A DNA stretch of 64,000 nt from Pseudomonas sp. MM211 (GTDB lineage Bacteria; Pseudomonadota; Gammaproteobacteria; Pseudomonadales; Pseudomonadaceae), in assembly GCF_020386635.1 (NCBI RefSeq), contig NZ_CP081942.1, forward strand, positions 1,922,001-1,986,000. The letters run 5' to 3'. A model generated the notes under the pieces. It was not told where the DNA came from, did not search any database, and saw nothing but the letters and a program-made list of their open reading frames with translations. A program made the translations under genes and the position numbers. Below, piece after piece: positions 1 through 11,615 of this stretch. The number at the start of each line of letters is the position of its first letter. The stretch's first letter is position 1.

Positions 1-82
1 CTTCGCGAAAATCGAAGGCGTGATCAAGTTTGAAGTAAAAGGCGCGTTCAACCGCCGTTACGTGAGCGTCGTCGCAGCTTAA
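1..82 (+). CDS. rpmA: 50S ribosomal protein L27, C-terminal end (partial)
   Basis: The window opens inside a reading frame whose last 26 residues (FAKIEGVIKFEVKGAF... ending SVVAA) match the C-terminus of bacterial L27, a large-subunit protein next to the peptidyl-transferase centre. It stops with TAA at 80-82 and is followed at once by a strong terminator. The next gene is obgE, the usual rplU-rpmA-obgE order of gamma-proteobacteria. The start lies outside the window. Confidence 0.9.
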   Translation, partial: FAKIEGVIKFEVKGAFNRRYVSVVAA

Positions 83-97
83 TCGCGACGTTGCTGG

Positions 98-128
98 AAA
101 AGCCCCGTCCTGCGACGGGGCTTTTTTG
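98..128 (+). terminator. Rho-independent terminator after rpmA
   Basis: AAAGCCCCGTC and GACGGGGCTTT form a stem of about 11 bp around a short CTGC loop, followed by a run of T. It separates rpmA from obgE, so obgE probably has its own promoter in the 180 bp that follow. Confidence 0.9.
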
Positions 129-293
129 TTTCTGTATCCTATGGCGTGGCTTGGCTCTGCTTTCCGATCTGGAAAAAGGCTGTAAGGCACGTATTGCGTG
201 GGTTCTTGCCAAACTGTCCTGGGTTAACGCGGGCGGTTTCAGGGCAATTTTGCAAGCACCCGGTGTTTCTTGTTTCAGTGACCCGCGTTTTAA

Positions 294-1532
<1,239 letters not shown>

Positions 1533-1543
1533 TTGGACGACAG

Positions 1544-1567
1544 ACGCCGCTTTTTAGCGGCGTTTTT
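1544..1567 (+). terminator. Terminator after obgE
   Basis: ACGCCGCTTTTTAGCGGCGT followed by TTTTG: a 7-8 bp GC-rich stem and T-run 12 bases after the obgE stop. Confidence 0.85.
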
Positions 1568-1632
1568 GTAAGTTCGGCTGTTGCCGTCGGTGATGGCTTG
1601 CGAAAGTACGTGTCTGGCTAAGGTTGGAAAAC

Positions 1633-2751
1633 ATGCGTGACAAGGTAAGTGGTGCGCAGCGCTGGGTGGTGAAGATTGGCAGTGCCTTGCTGACGGCCGA
1701 CGGCAAAGGCTTGGATCGCGGCGCCATGGCGGTGTGGGTCGAGCAGATGGTGGCGTTGCGTGCTCAGGGCGTCGAGCTGGTGTTGGTATCCTCCGGCGCG
1801 GTGGCGGCGGGTATGAGCCGTCTCGGCTGGACTGCGCGACCGAGTGCCATCCACGAGTTACAGGCGGCTGCAGCCATCGGCCAGATGGGCCTGGTGCAGG
1901 CTTGGGAGTCGAGTTTCGGTGAGCATGGCCGGCGCACGGCGCAGATCCTGCTGACCCATGACGACCTGTCCGATCGCAAGCGCTACCTCAATGCACGCAG
2001 CACCCTGCGCACGCTGATCGATCTCGACGTGGTGCCGGTGATCAACGAGAACGATACCGTGGTGACCGATGGCATCCGCTTCGGTGACAACGACACCCTG
2101 GCGGCGCTGGTGGCCAATCTGGTGGAAGCCGACCTGTTGGTGATCCTTACCGACCGCGACGGTATGTTCGATGCCGATCCACGTAACAACCCCGATGCCC
2201 AGCTGATCCACGAGGCGCGTGCCGATGACCCGGCGCTGGATGCCGTGGCCGGTGGTGTCGGTGGCGCGCTGGGGCGTGGCGGCATGCAGACCAAGCTTCG
2301 CGCCGCACGCCTGGCGGCCCGCTCCGGTGCGCATACGGTGATCGTTGGTGGTGCCATTGAGCAGGTGCTGGCGCGCCTCAAGGCCGGCGAATTGCTTGGC
2401 ACTCTGCTGGTGCCGGAGCGCGGCATGCTGGCGGCGCGCAAGCAGTGGCTGGCAGGGCATCTGCAGACGCGTGGCACCCTGGTGCTGGATGCTGGTGCGG
2501 TCAAGGCGCTGGTGTCCGACCGCAAGAGCCTGCTGCCGGTTGGCGTGAAGGCCGTGCAGGGCAGTTTCCGCCGTGGCGAGATGGTGGTGTGCGTGGCGCC
2601 GGACGGTCGTGAGATCGCCCGCGGCCTGGCTAACTACAGTGCGCTCGAGGCGCAGAAGATCATTGGCCGTCCTTCGGATGAGATCGAGCGGCTGCTGGGC
2701 TACGTCGATGAAACCGAGCTGGTGCATCGCGATAACCTGATTCTGGTGTAA
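1633..2751 (+). CDS. proB: Glutamate 5-kinase
   Basis: Glutamate 5-kinase phosphorylates glutamate in the first step of proline synthesis. The 372-residue protein has an N-terminal amino-acid-kinase domain ([42 protein letters not shown], the lysine loop GRGGMQTKL) and a C-terminal PUA domain from about residue 275 ([13 protein letters not shown]... ARGLANYSA). I chose ATG 1633 rather than the upstream in-frame TTG at 1624 because AAGG at 1620-1623 is well spaced for the ATG and family members begin [14 protein letters not shown]. It follows obgE, as in other pseudomonads. Confidence 0.95.
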   Translation: MRDKVSGAQRWVVKIGSALLTADGKGLDRGAMAVWVEQMVALRAQGVELVLVSSGAVAAGMSRLGWTARPSAIHELQAAAAIGQMGLVQAWESSFGEHGRRTAQILLTHDDLSDRKRYLNARSTLRTLIDLDVVPVINENDTVVTDGIRFGDNDTLAALVANLVEADLLVILTDRDGMFDADPRNNPDAQLIHEARADDPALDAVAGGVGGALGRGGMQTKLRAARLAARSGAHTVIVGGAIEQVLARLKAGELLGTLLVPERGMLAARKQWLAGHLQTRGTLVLDAGAVKALVSDRKSLLPVGVKAVQGSFRRGEMVVCVAPDGREIARGLANYSALEAQKIIGRPSDEIERLLGYVDETELVHRDNLILV

Positions 2752-2772
2752 ATGGCTGCTTTGGAGGTTGCG

Positions 2773-3238
2773 ATGCGTAGGCTTCTGTTGGTTGCAGCAA
2801 CGTTGATGGCTTTGCCCTTGGGGGGCTATGGCCGAAGAGATCGGGCAGGTGTCTACCGTCTTCAAGTGGGTAGGGCCGAACGACAAGATCGTCGTCGAGG
2901 CGTTCGACGATCCCAAGGTGGCGGGCGTGACCTGCTACCTGTCGCGGGCCAAGACCGGCGGCGTGAAGGGTGGTCTCGGCTTGGCGGAAGACCGCGCCGA
3001 GGCATCCATTGCCTGCCGACAGGTCGGCCCGATCAGCTTCGCCGGTGAGCTCAAGGATGGCGAGGAAGTCTTCCGCGAGCGTACGTCACTGGTGTTCAAG
3101 ACCATGCAGGTAGTGCGGTTCTTTGACCAGAAGCGCAACACCCTGGTGTATCTGGTCTACAGTGACCGGATCATCGAAGGAAGCCCGCAGAATGCGGTGA
3201 CCGCCATTCCGATTCTGCCCTGGCAGAAGGCGCAGTAA
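2773..3238 (+). pseudogene. creA: CreA-like periplasmic protein, +1 frameshift in signal peptide
   Basis: The body of this protein ([20 protein letters not shown]... [13 protein letters not shown]... [19 protein letters not shown]) matches the CreA/YjfA family, small exported proteins of unknown function. A start with good context at 2773 ([17 protein letters not shown]) encodes a typical signal peptide, but in a different frame. A run of six G at 2820-2825 causes the shift: with five G the signal would join as [12 protein letters not shown], giving a normal protein of about 154 residues. As written, translation from 2773 leaves the family frame. The ATG at 2828 could still give a 136-residue protein without a signal. 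A sequencing error in the homopolymer is as likely as a real mutation. Confidence 0.75.
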
Positions 3239-3296
3239 GTCGCCGCGCTTTGGATTCGTGAGCGTCTGCCCACGAACCTCTTTCCCTTGGCGAGCT

Positions 3297-4922
3297 TCAG
3301 ATCCGGAACCGCGCGACCAGTGTGTTGAGGTCGACGGCCAGGCGCGAGAGCTCCTGGCTGGCGGCGCTGGTCTGGTTGGCGCCAGCGGATGTCTGCAGCG
3401 ACAGGTCGCGAATGTTCACCAGATTGCGATCCACTTCCCGGGCGACCTGAGCCTGTTCTTCCGAGGCGCTGGCGATCACCAGGTTGCGTTCGTTGATCAT
3501 GGCGATCGCTTCGGTGATCTGCTCCAGTGCGCTACCGGCGCCTTTTGCCACTTCCAGTGTCGAGCGTGCTCGGTCATTGCTGTTCTGCATGGCGGCGACG
3601 GTTTTTTCGGTGCCCGTCTGAATGCCGCCGATCATGCCCTCGATTTCCTGGGTCGATTGCTGGGTGCGGTGCGCCAGGGCGCGAACCTCGTCAGCGACCA
3701 CCGCGAATCCGCGCCCGGCATCGCCGGCCCGTGCCGCTTCGATAGCAGCGTTGAGCGCGAGCAGGTTGGTCTGCTCGGCAATCGAGCGGATCACATCGAG
3801 CACCTTGCTGATTTCACGAATCCGCTCGGCGAGCTGCTCGACTTCACTGGATGTAGCGGTTACATCCCGGGTCAGTTGGCTGATTGACTCGACGGTTTCG
3901 CGTACCTGCTCGCGGCCCCTCAGCGCCGTGGTGTTTGAGGCCTGGGAGGCTTCCGAGGTACTTACCGCATTGCGCGCCACTTCTTCCACAGCGGCGGTCA
4001 TCTCGTTGACTGCCGTGGCGGCCTGTTCGATTTCGGTGTTCTGCTGATGCAGGCCGCGGGTGGAGTCCTCGGTAACCGCATGCAGTTCTTCGGAGGCCGA
4101 CGCCAGCTGGTTCGAGGAGTCGGAAATGCTCTGGATGGCAGCGTGCAGGTTCTTCTGCATGGCCTGCAGGGCGGTCATCAGGCGAGCCGGCTCATCCGTG
4201 CCCTTCACCTGAATGCTTTGGGTCAGGTCGCCGGCGGCGATGACCTCGGCGACGCGCAGGGATTCGCCCAGTGGCCCGACGATGCTGCGGGTCAGTACGA
4301 CGGCCAATAGCACGGTGAGGGCAAGGCTGATGACCAGCGTGGTGATGACCATCCGTTCGGCGTCGTCAAACGCAGCCTGGCTGGCATCCGTAGACTTTAT
4401 GGCACCGTCATTGTTGAAGCTGGAGATGTTCTTGATCGCTGCCGCCAGACCGTCGGCGTAAGCGGAGAGCGGCCCGTTGGCCAGGCGGGTGGCTTCGTCT
4501 ATGCGCCCGGCGCGTGCCGCGGCTACTACCTGCTGTTGCAGGTTGGCGTATTCATCGTAGGCTTTGTGAAGCTGGTCGAGAAGGGTCTGCTCCTGGGGTG
4601 AGCTGACCAGTTTGGCGTAGGCGTCGAACTGTTCAGGAACTGCCTTTACCAGGCCGTCGATTATGCTGAGGGTGTTTTGCCGTTCGGCTTCGTCGGTCAG
4701 CAGTACGCTGCGCAGCGTCAGGGCGCGTATACGGCCTATGTTGGTTGCCAGGCCTTCGGCCGTGATCAGTGAGGGCAGCCAGTTGTCGCGTATCTGATCC
4801 GAGGCGGTGTCCATACGGTTCATCTGCGACAGCGCAAAGCTCCCAAGCCCCAGCAGCAGGGCTGCCAGCAGTGCGAACGCCAAGCCGGCGCGCTTTCCTA
4901 TATCCAATCCTCTCAGCCACAT
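3297..4922 (-). CDS. Methyl-accepting chemotaxis protein
   Basis: A 541-residue transmembrane chemoreceptor. The order is TM1 (about residues 10-32), a periplasmic helical ligand domain of the four-helix-bundle type (33-190), TM2 (191-212, VITTLVISLALTVLLAVVL), HAMP (213-265), and a long cytoplasmic coiled coil with the highly conserved hairpin tip (IAEQTNLLALNAAIEAARAG). The ligand cannot be predicted. There is no C-terminal NWETF-type CheR tether. ATG 4922 is preferred to 4931 because AAAGGG sits eight bases before it but directly against the upstream ATG. A sigma-28 type promoter lies just upstream, which fits control with the flagellar genes. Confidence 0.93.
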   Translation of the reverse strand: MWLRGLDIGKRAGLAFALLAALLLGLGSFALSQMNRMDTASDQIRDNWLPSLITAEGLATNIGRIRALTLRSVLLTDEAERQNTLSIIDGLVKAVPEQFDAYAKLVSSPQEQTLLDQLHKAYDEYANLQQQVVAAARAGRIDEATRLANGPLSAYADGLAAAIKNISSFNNDGAIKSTDASQAAFDDAERMVITTLVISLALTVLLAVVLTRSIVGPLGESLRVAEVIAAGDLTQSIQVKGTDEPARLMTALQAMQKNLHAAIQSISDSSNQLASASEELHAVTEDSTRGLHQQNTEIEQAATAVNEMTAAVEEVARNAVSTSEASQASNTTALRGREQVRETVESISQLTRDVTATSSEVEQLAERIREISKVLDVIRSIAEQTNLLALNAAIEAARAGDAGRGFAVVADEVRALAHRTQQSTQEIEGMIGGIQTGTEKTVAAMQNSNDRARSTLEVAKGAGSALEQITEAIAMINERNLVIASASEEQAQVAREVDRNLVNIRDLSLQTSAGANQTSAASQELSRLAVDLNTLVARFRI

Positions 4923-4972
4923 AGCAGACATCCCTTTCGTTATCCGCGCACCATGCGACGGACGATGTCAGG

Positions 4973-4999
4973 ATATCGGCAGATCAATCTTGGGCTTGA
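4973..4999 (-). promoter_or_regulatory. Sigma-28 (FliA) promoter for the chemoreceptor
   Basis: On the minus strand, TCAAGCCC, an 11-base spacer and GCCGATAT match the FliA consensus (TAAAGTTT-N11-GCCGATAA) at the core positions, with 7 of 8 in the -10. It lies about 50 bases before the chemoreceptor start. Confidence 0.7.
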
Positions 5000-5040
5000 A
5001 GTGGTTGGAGGCTTGCCCGTTGTACTTTTCTGCAGGCAAT

Positions 5041-5067
5041 AAAAAACCGACCCTGAGGTCGGTTTTT
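5041..5067 (-). terminator. Terminator after rpsT
   Basis: Read on the minus strand, AACCGACC, a short loop, GGTCGGTT and then a T-run. It lies about 15 bases beyond the rpsT stop and insulates rpsT from the chemoreceptor. Confidence 0.88.
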
Positions 5068-5082
5068 CACGAAACGGGTCGT

Positions 5083-5358
5083 TTAAGCAGCAGCTTGGCT
5101 GAGTGCTTTAACGTGACCGTTCAGGCGGCTCTTGTGACGAGCAGCCTTGTTCTTGTGGATGATGCCTTTGTCGGCCATACGGTCGATAACAGGCACAGCC
5201 AGAACGTAAGCAGCTTGTGCTTTCTCGTGGTCTTTGGCGTCGATAGCCTTGACTACGTTCTTGATGTAGGTACGAACCATGGAGCGCAGGCTGGCGTTAT
5301 GGCTACGACGCTTCTCAGCCTGTTTTGCGCGTTTTTTGGCAGAAGGTGTATTGGCCAC
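5083..5358 (-). CDS. rpsT: 30S ribosomal protein S20
   Basis: S20 is a small basic protein that binds 16S rRNA. The 91-residue sequence [17 protein letters not shown]... [18 protein letters not shown] is a full-length match. The start must be GTG at 5358: GAGGAG lies seven bases before it, while the in-frame TTG at 5364 is only one base from that SD. A non-AUG start is also known for E. coli rpsT, where it helps autoregulation. It stands alone between a terminator and its own promoter, and opposite murJ, as in other pseudomonads. Confidence 0.96.
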   Translation of the reverse strand: MANTPSAKKRAKQAEKRRSHNASLRSMVRTYIKNVVKAIDAKDHEKAQAAYVLAVPVIDRMADKGIIHKNKAARHKSRLNGHVKALSQAAA

Positions 5359-5496
5359 CGTCAAGCTCCTCGAAAACTATGGGTTACAAACAAATAAGGC
5401 CGCGAATCATGCAGGCGAGTGGCGTGCTTGTCAAGGCGGATCACTGCTCGATCATTACGAACTGCCGGACGGGAAGGGTGCTTTCTCGGCGTGGGG

Positions 5497-5525
5497 ATTC
5501 TACACTCGCCGCCCGTGCAGGTGAA
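5497..5525 (-). promoter_or_regulatory. Probable sigma-70 promoter of rpsT
   Basis: On the minus strand, TTCACC, a 17-base spacer and TAGAAT. The -10 has 5 of 6 and the -35 has 4 of 6 consensus bases. This predicts a leader of about 130 bases before the rpsT GTG. Confidence 0.5.
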
Positions 5526-5641
5526 TGCCGCACGAGCAGGAAATTTTGTGGTCTGTGTCTGGCGAAATGCAGCAACCGACTCTGGTCGGTGTGCATGACG
5601 TTGACCAACGCTTCGAACCTGAACCAGGGCGCTTTCGCTGA

Positions 5642-7186
5642 ATGAACTTACTCAAGTCGCTGGCCGCAGTCAGCTCCATCACCATGCTGTCGCGGGTTCT
5701 CGGTTTCGTGCGCGACACCATCATGGCCAGGATCTTTGGTGCCGGTATCGCCTCGGATGCCTTCGTGGTGGCATTCAAGCTGCCGAACCTGCTGCGTCGC
5801 ATATTTGCCGAAGGCGCTTTTTCTCAAGCCTTCGTGCCGATCCTGGCGGAGTACAAGACGCAGAAGGGCGAGGAAGCAACCCGCACCTTCGTCGCTTATG
5901 TGGCTGGTCAGCTGACTCTGGTACTGGCTCTGGTGACGCTGCTCGGCGTGCTGGCCGCGCCGTGGATCGTCTGGGCATCGGCGCCGGGCTTCAGCGACAA
6001 CCCTGAGCGCTTCGAGCTGACCAGCGATCTTTTGAGAGTGACCTTTCCTTATATATTCCTGATTTCGCTGTCGTCCTTCGTCGGTGCGTTGCTCAACACC
6101 TGGAACCGCTTTGCCGTACCGGCTTTCGTGCCGACGCTGCTCAATGTCAGCATGATTTTCTTTGCACTGTTTCTGACTCCGTATTTCGATCCGCCGATCA
6201 TGGCCATGGGCTGGGCGGTGCTGGTCGGCGGGTTGCTGCAGTTGCTGTATCAACTGCCGCACCTGCGCAAGATCGGTCTGCTGGTGCTACCGCGCCTCAA
6301 TCTTCGCGACAGCGGCGTGTGGCGTGTGCTGCGGCAGATGGGGCCGGCGATCCTCGGCGTATCGGTGGCGCAGATTTCCCTGATCATCAACACCGTGTTT
6401 GCTTCCTTTCTGGTGGCCGGTTCGGTGTCGTGGATGTATTACGCCGACCGCCTGATGGAGTTGCCTGCCGGTGTGCTGGGCGTGGCGCTGGGTACTATTC
6501 TGCTGCCGTCGCTGGCGAAGACCCATGCTGGCGAGGATCCTGCCGCCTACTCGAAGCTACTCGACTGGGGGCTGCGTCTTTGCGTTCTGCTCGCGCTGCC
6601 CTGTGCGTTGGCTTTGGCGCTGCTGTCCGAGCCGCTGGTGGTGGCGCTGTTTCAGTACGGCAAGTTCACTGCCGCCGATGCCGATATGACCCAGCGCGCG
6701 TTGCTCGCCTATTCGGTAGGCCTGCTCGGCATGCTGCTGGTCAAGGTGCTGGCCCCGGCGTTCTACGCTCGCCAGGATATTCGTACCCCCGTGCGCATCG
6801 CCATGTTCACCCTGCTGATGACGCAGGTGATGAACGTGCTGTTCGTCTTCGTTATCCCCCTGGCGCATGCCGGTTTGGCCTTGTCCATTGGCTTGGCGGC
6901 CTGCCTGAATGCGGGGCTGCTGTTCTGGAAATTACGTGCTCGCGGCTTCTACCAGCCGCAGCCTGGCTGGGGCTTGTTTGCCAGCAAGCTGCTGGCGGCG
7001 GTGCTGGTGATGGTTGTGGTGCTGAGCGGCATGCTGTGGCTGATGCCGGCTTGGGCCGATGGCAATATGTTGCAGCGCTTGCTGCGTCTGGGCGCATTGG
7101 TTGCGGCTGGGGCGTTGAGCTATTTCGCGGTGCTGGGCATTCTCGGTTTCCGTCTGCGCGACTTCGCCCGTCGTTCGGTCGGTTGA
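5642..7186 (+). CDS. murJ: Lipid II flippase MurJ (MviN)
   Basis: The inner-membrane flippase that moves lipid II to the periplasm for peptidoglycan synthesis. The 514 residues contain about 14 hydrophobic segments. The N-terminus [27 protein letters not shown] and the downstream [22 protein letters not shown] are the MurJ signature, with the conserved arginines of the substrate cavity. The ATG at 5642 gives the usual MNLLKSLA start; the SD is weak. It is divergent from rpsT and is followed by ribF, the standard order. Confidence 0.97.
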   Translation: MNLLKSLAAVSSITMLSRVLGFVRDTIMARIFGAGIASDAFVVAFKLPNLLRRIFAEGAFSQAFVPILAEYKTQKGEEATRTFVAYVAGQLTLVLALVTLLGVLAAPWIVWASAPGFSDNPERFELTSDLLRVTFPYIFLISLSSFVGALLNTWNRFAVPAFVPTLLNVSMIFFALFLTPYFDPPIMAMGWAVLVGGLLQLLYQLPHLRKIGLLVLPRLNLRDSGVWRVLRQMGPAILGVSVAQISLIINTVFASFLVAGSVSWMYYADRLMELPAGVLGVALGTILLPSLAKTHAGEDPAAYSKLLDWGLRLCVLLALPCALALALLSEPLVVALFQYGKFTAADADMTQRALLAYSVGLLGMLLVKVLAPAFYARQDIRTPVRIAMFTLLMTQVMNVLFVFVIPLAHAGLALSIGLAACLNAGLLFWKLRARGFYQPQPGWGLFASKLLAAVLVMVVVLSGMLWLMPAWADGNMLQRLLRLGALVAAGALSYFAVLGILGFRLRDFARRSVG

Positions 7187-7261
7187 GTGAGTGTGCCGGG
7201 CTAATCTGTGGTGCCAGTAATAGAGCACCGTATCAACCTACCCGGCGCCAGCCGCTGTGCG

Positions 7262-7267
7262 TATAAT
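7262..7267 (+). promoter_or_regulatory. Possible -10 element for ribF
   Basis: A perfect TATAAT lies 29 bases before the ribF ATG, in the murJ-ribF gap. No good -35 is seen at 16-18 bases upstream, so this is tentative. Confidence 0.3.
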
Positions 7268-7295
7268 TGGCCACTTTGTGAGCAAGAAGTGCGTT

Positions 7296-8234
7296 ATGCA
7301 GCTGGTTCGAGGCCTTCATAATCTGCGGCCCCAGCATCGGGGCTGCGTCGCCACCATCGGTAATTTCGACGGCGTTCATCGTGGCCACCAGGCGATTCTG
7401 GCGCGTTTACGTGAGCGTTCGGCGGAGCTTGGCGTACCGAGTTGCGTGGTGCTGTTCGAGCCGCAACCGCGTGAATACTTCGACCCCAAGGGCGCACCTG
7501 CCCGGTTGAGCCGCCTGCGTGACAAGCTCGCGCTGCTGGCTGCCGAAGGTGTCGACCGTGTGCTGTGCCTGGCCTTCAACCCACGCTTGCGCGAGTTGAG
7601 CGCGGCCGAGTTCGTGCAGCGCGTATTGCTCGATGGTCTGGGCGTTCTGCATCTGGAAGTGGGTGACGACTTCCGCTTTGGTTGCGACCGCGCGGGTGAT
7701 TTCGCCTTTCTGGCCGAGGCCGCACAGCGCGAAGGCTTTACCGTCGAGGCGGCCAAGACCGTGGAGGTCGATGGTCAGCGGGTCAGCAGTACGCGCGTGC
7801 GTGAGGCCCTGGCCAACGGTGATTTCAAGGTCGCCGAAGGCATGCTTGGGCGACCGTTCCGAATCGTCGGGCGGGTGCTGCACGGGCAGAAGCTTGGGCG
7901 TCAATTGAATGCGCCGACCGCCAACGTGCAGCTCAAGCGCAAGCGCGCGCCGCTGACCGGGGTCTACCTGGTCAGCGCCGAGATAGATGGCCGGCCATGG
8001 CCCGGCGTCGCCAATATTGGCGTGCGCCCCAGCGTGGCCGGTGACGGGAGCGCCCACCTCGAGGTGCACCTGCTGGATTTTGCCGGCGACCTGTATGGCC
8101 GGCGTTTGACGGTGGCATTCCACCACAAGCTGCGCGATGAGCAGCGTTTCGCCTCACTCGAGGCACTGAAGACGGCAATTGCTGCCGATATTGCCGCCGC
8201 CCGCGCCCATTGGCACGGCCAACCGCTTAAGTGA
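7296..8234 (+). CDS. ribF: Bifunctional riboflavin kinase / FAD synthetase
   Basis: This enzyme makes FMN from riboflavin and then FAD. The 312-residue protein has the N-terminal nucleotidyl-transferase domain (TIGNFDGVHRGHQAIL, with the GxFDGxHxGH motif near residue 25, and the later SSTRVREALANGD) and the C-terminal kinase domain from about residue 185 (GRPFRIVGRVLHGQKLG... PTANVQL). ATG 7296 gives the usual MQLVRGLHNL start; the frame continues upstream without family similarity. It lies ten bases before ileS, so the two are probably co-transcribed with lspA, fkpB and ispH. Confidence 0.96.
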   Translation: MQLVRGLHNLRPQHRGCVATIGNFDGVHRGHQAILARLRERSAELGVPSCVVLFEPQPREYFDPKGAPARLSRLRDKLALLAAEGVDRVLCLAFNPRLRELSAAEFVQRVLLDGLGVLHLEVGDDFRFGCDRAGDFAFLAEAAQREGFTVEAAKTVEVDGQRVSSTRVREALANGDFKVAEGMLGRPFRIVGRVLHGQKLGRQLNAPTANVQLKRKRAPLTGVYLVSAEIDGRPWPGVANIGVRPSVAGDGSAHLEVHLLDFAGDLYGRRLTVAFHHKLRDEQRFASLEALKTAIAADIAAARAHWHGQPLK

Positions 8235-8243
8235 AGAGCCGAG

Positions 8244-11078
8244 ATGACCGACTATAAAGCCACGTTGAATCTTCCTGATACCCAGTTCCCGATGAAGGCT
8301 GGCCTGCCGCAGCGCGAGCCGCAAATCCTGCAACGCTGGGACGACATTGGTCTGTATCAGAAGCTGCGTGAGATTGGCGCCGACCGGCCGAAGTTCGTCC
8401 TGCACGACGGCCCGCCCTATGCGAACGGCAGCATTCATATCGGTCACGCGCTGAACAAAATTCTCAAGGACATCATCACCCGCTCCAAGACCATCGCGGG
8501 CTTCGATGCGCCTTACGTACCGGGCTGGGATTGCCATGGCCTGCCGATCGAGCACAAGGTCGAAACCACTTTCGGCAAGAACCAGCCGGCCGACCTGACC
8601 CGCGAGCGTTGCCGTACCTACGCCGGCGAGCAGGTCGAGGAGCAGAAGGGCAACTTCATCCGCCTCGGCGTGCTGGGCGAGTGGAACAACCCGTACCTGA
8701 CCATGAACTTCGCCAACGAGGCCGGTGAAATCCGCGCCTTGGCGGAGATCGTCAAGAAGGGCTTCGTGTTCAAGGGCCTGAAGCCGGTCAACTTCTGTTT
8801 CGATTGCGGTTCGGCACTGGCCGAGGCCGAAGTCGAGTATCAGGACAAGAAGTCCGATGCCATCGACGTTGCCTTCCCGATCGAAGACGCCGACAAGCTG
8901 GCCGCCGCATTCGGCCTGGCCAGCCTGAGCAAGCCGACCAGCATCGTCATCTGGACCACCACGCCCTGGACCATCCCGGCCAACCAGGCGCTGAACGTGC
9001 ACCCAGAATTCAACTACGCCCTGGTGGACGTCGGTGATCGCCTGTTGCTGTTGGCCGAAGAAATGGTCGAGAGCAGCCTGCAACGTTATGGCCTGCAGGG
9101 CGAAGTCGTCGCCATCGCGGCGGGCGCCAAGCTGGAACTGATCAATTTCCGTCATCCGTTCTACGATCGCCTGTCGCCGCTTTACCTGGCCGACTACGTC
9201 GAACTGGGTGCCGGCACCGGTATCGTGCACTCCGCGCCAGCCTACGGTGAGGACGACTTCTACAGCTGCAAACGCTACGGCATGAGCAACGACGACATCC
9301 TCAACCCGGTGCAGAGCAACGGCGTCTACGTCGAGTCGCTGCCGTTCTTCGGTGGCCAGTTCATCTGGAAGGCCAACCCGGCCATCGTCGCCAAGCTCGA
9401 AGAAGTTGGCGCGCTGCTCAAGCACGAAGCGATCAACCACAGCTACATGCACTGCTGGCGTCACAAGACGCCGCTGATCTACCGCGCCACCGCGCAGTGG
9501 TTCATTGGCATGGACAAGCAGCCGAACGAGGGTTCCACCCTGCGTGAGCGCTCGCTGGCAGCCATCGAAGAAACCCAATTCGTACCGGCCTGGGGCCAGG
9601 CGCGCCTGCACAGCATGATCGCCGGCCGCCCTGACTGGTGCATCTCGCGTCAGCGCAATTGGGGCGTGCCGATCCCGTTCTTCACGCACAAGGAAAGCGG
9701 CGAGCTGCACCCGCGTACCGCCGAGCTGATGGAGCAGGTGGCGCAGCGTGTCGAGCAGGAAGGCATCGAAGCCTGGTTCAATCTCGACACCGCCGAGCTG
9801 CTGGGTGATGAAGCCGGCCAGTACGACAAGAGCCGTGACACCCTGGACGTCTGGTTCGATTCCGGTACCACTCACTGGCATGTGCTGCGCGGCTCCCATG
9901 CCGAGCTGGCGCACCCGAGCGATCCGGCCGCCGACCTCTATCTGGAAGGCTCCGACCAGCACCGCGGCTGGTTCCACTCCTCGCTGCTGACTGGTTGTGC
10001 CATCGACGGTCACGCGCCGTACAAGGAACTGCTGACCCACGGCTTCACCGTCGACGAGCAGGGCCGCAAGCAGTCCAAATCGCTGGGCAACGTTGTTGCG
10101 CCGCAGAAGGTCATCGACAGCCTAGGCGCCGACATCCTGCGCCTGTGGGTTTCCTCCACCGATTACTCGGGCGAGATGGCGGTCTCTGACCAGATCCTGC
10201 AGCGCAGCGCCGATGCCTACCGGCGTATCCGCAACACTGCACGCTTCCTGCTCTCCAACCTCAGCGGCTTCGATCCGGCTCAGCACCTGCTGGCCCCCGA
10301 AGACATGCTGGCCCTGGATCGTTGGGCGGTAGACCGTGCCCTGCTGCTGCAGCGCGAGATCGAAGAGGCTTACACCAGCTATCGCTTCTGGAACGTGTAC
10401 CAGAAGGTGCACAACTTCTGCGTGCAGGAGCTGGGTGGCTTCTACCTCGACATCATCAAGGATCGTCAGTACACCACCGCCGCCGACAGCGTGGCGCGTC
10501 GCTCCTGCCAGACCGCCATGTTCCATATCGCCGAAGCGCTGGTGCGCTGGATCGCGCCGATCCTGTCGTTCACCGCGGACGAAATCTGGCAGTACCTGCC
10601 GGGCGAGCGTAACGAATCGGTGATGCTCAACACCTGGTACCAGGGCCTGAGCGAGCTGCCGGCCGGTTTCGAGCTGGATCGCGCCTTCTGGGATCGCGTC
10701 ATGGCAGTCAAGACCGCGGTCAACAAGGAACTGGAGAACCAGCGCAGCGCCAAGCTGATCGGTGGCAACCTGCAGGCCGAAGTGACCCTGTACGGTGAAG
10801 AGTCGCTGGTTGCCGACCTGACCCGTCTGGGCGATGAACTGCGTTTCGTGCTGATCACCTCCGGTGCCAGCCTGGCACCGTTGGCCGCTGCGCCGGCTGA
10901 CGCGGTGCAGACCGAAGTCAGCGGGCTGAAGCTGAAGATCGTCAAATCCGGCCTGACCAAGTGCGCGCGCTGCTGGCACTTCTGCGCCGACGTCGGCACC
11001 CATGCCAACCACCCGGAGATCTGTGGCCGTTGCGTGGACAACATCGAAGGCAAGGGTGAGGTGCGCCACCATGCGTAA
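8244..11078 (+). CDS. ileS: Isoleucyl-tRNA synthetase
   Basis: A 944-residue class Ia synthetase charging tRNA-Ile. Visible motifs are the HIGH box ([16 protein letters not shown], about residues 58-73), the CP1 editing domain with [10 protein letters not shown] before it and WTTTPWT within it, the KMSKS-type box (KQSKSLGNV, near residue 610), the anticodon-binding helices, and a C-terminal zinc finger (CARCW... CGRC). The last is typical of the bacterial-type enzyme. SD GAAGAG precedes the ATG. Confidence 0.98.
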   Translation: MTDYKATLNLPDTQFPMKAGLPQREPQILQRWDDIGLYQKLREIGADRPKFVLHDGPPYANGSIHIGHALNKILKDIITRSKTIAGFDAPYVPGWDCHGLPIEHKVETTFGKNQPADLTRERCRTYAGEQVEEQKGNFIRLGVLGEWNNPYLTMNFANEAGEIRALAEIVKKGFVFKGLKPVNFCFDCGSALAEAEVEYQDKKSDAIDVAFPIEDADKLAAAFGLASLSKPTSIVIWTTTPWTIPANQALNVHPEFNYALVDVGDRLLLLAEEMVESSLQRYGLQGEVVAIAAGAKLELINFRHPFYDRLSPLYLADYVELGAGTGIVHSAPAYGEDDFYSCKRYGMSNDDILNPVQSNGVYVESLPFFGGQFIWKANPAIVAKLEEVGALLKHEAINHSYMHCWRHKTPLIYRATAQWFIGMDKQPNEGSTLRERSLAAIEETQFVPAWGQARLHSMIAGRPDWCISRQRNWGVPIPFFTHKESGELHPRTAELMEQVAQRVEQEGIEAWFNLDTAELLGDEAGQYDKSRDTLDVWFDSGTTHWHVLRGSHAELAHPSDPAADLYLEGSDQHRGWFHSSLLTGCAIDGHAPYKELLTHGFTVDEQGRKQSKSLGNVVAPQKVIDSLGADILRLWVSSTDYSGEMAVSDQILQRSADAYRRIRNTARFLLSNLSGFDPAQHLLAPEDMLALDRWAVDRALLLQREIEEAYTSYRFWNVYQKVHNFCVQELGGFYLDIIKDRQYTTAADSVARRSCQTAMFHIAEALVRWIAPILSFTADEIWQYLPGERNESVMLNTWYQGLSELPAGFELDRAFWDRVMAVKTAVNKELENQRSAKLIGGNLQAEVTLYGEESLVADLTRLGDELRFVLITSGASLAPLAAAPADAVQTEVSGLKLKIVKSGLTKCARCWHFCADVGTHANHPEICGRCVDNIEGKGEVRHHA

Positions 11079-11108
11079 GGCTTTGGCCCGCATCGCGGAG
11101 ATGCAGTC

Positions 11109-11615
11109 ATGAGCGCGCGTTTCGGCAAGCTCGGCTGGGTGTGGTTGAGCGTGGTGATCTTCGTGGTCGATCAGATCACCAAGTACTGGTTCGACAACAA
11201 CCTGCAGATGTACGAGCGCATCGTGGTCATTCCCGACTACTTCAGCTGGACGCTGGCCTACAACACCGGCGCCGCCTTCAGCTTCCTGGCTGGTGCGGGC
11301 GGCTGGCAGCGCTGGCTGTTCACCCTGATCGCCCTGGTGGTCAGCGTGGTGCTGGTGGTGTGGCTCAAGCGTCTGAAGCCCGACGAGACCTGGCTGGCCG
11401 TCGGCCTGGCCTTGGTGCTCGGCGGCGCGCTGGGCAACCTGGTGGATCGCGTGGTGTTTGGCCACGTGGTCGACTTCATTCTGGTGCACTGGCAGAACCG
11501 CTGGTATTTCCCGGCGTTCAACCTGGCCGACAGCGCGATCACCGTCGGTGCCGTGCTGCTGGCGCTGGACATGTTCAAGAGCAAGAAGTCGGAAGAAGAG
11601 GTGGCACGTGACTGA
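11109..11615 (+). CDS. lspA: Lipoprotein signal peptidase (signal peptidase II)
   Basis: An inner-membrane aspartyl protease that removes signal peptides from prolipoproteins. The 168 residues have four transmembrane helices and the two catalytic-aspartate motifs (NTGAAFSFLAG region with GNLVDRV, and FNLADSAITVG). It follows ileS by 30 bases and overlaps fkpB by eight bases, so translation is probably coupled. Confidence 0.97.
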   Translation: MSARFGKLGWVWLSVVIFVVDQITKYWFDNNLQMYERIVVIPDYFSWTLAYNTGAAFSFLAGAGGWQRWLFTLIALVVSVVLVVWLKRLKPDETWLAVGLALVLGGALGNLVDRVVFGHVVDFILVHWQNRWYFPAFNLADSAITVGAVLLALDMFKSKKSEEEVARD

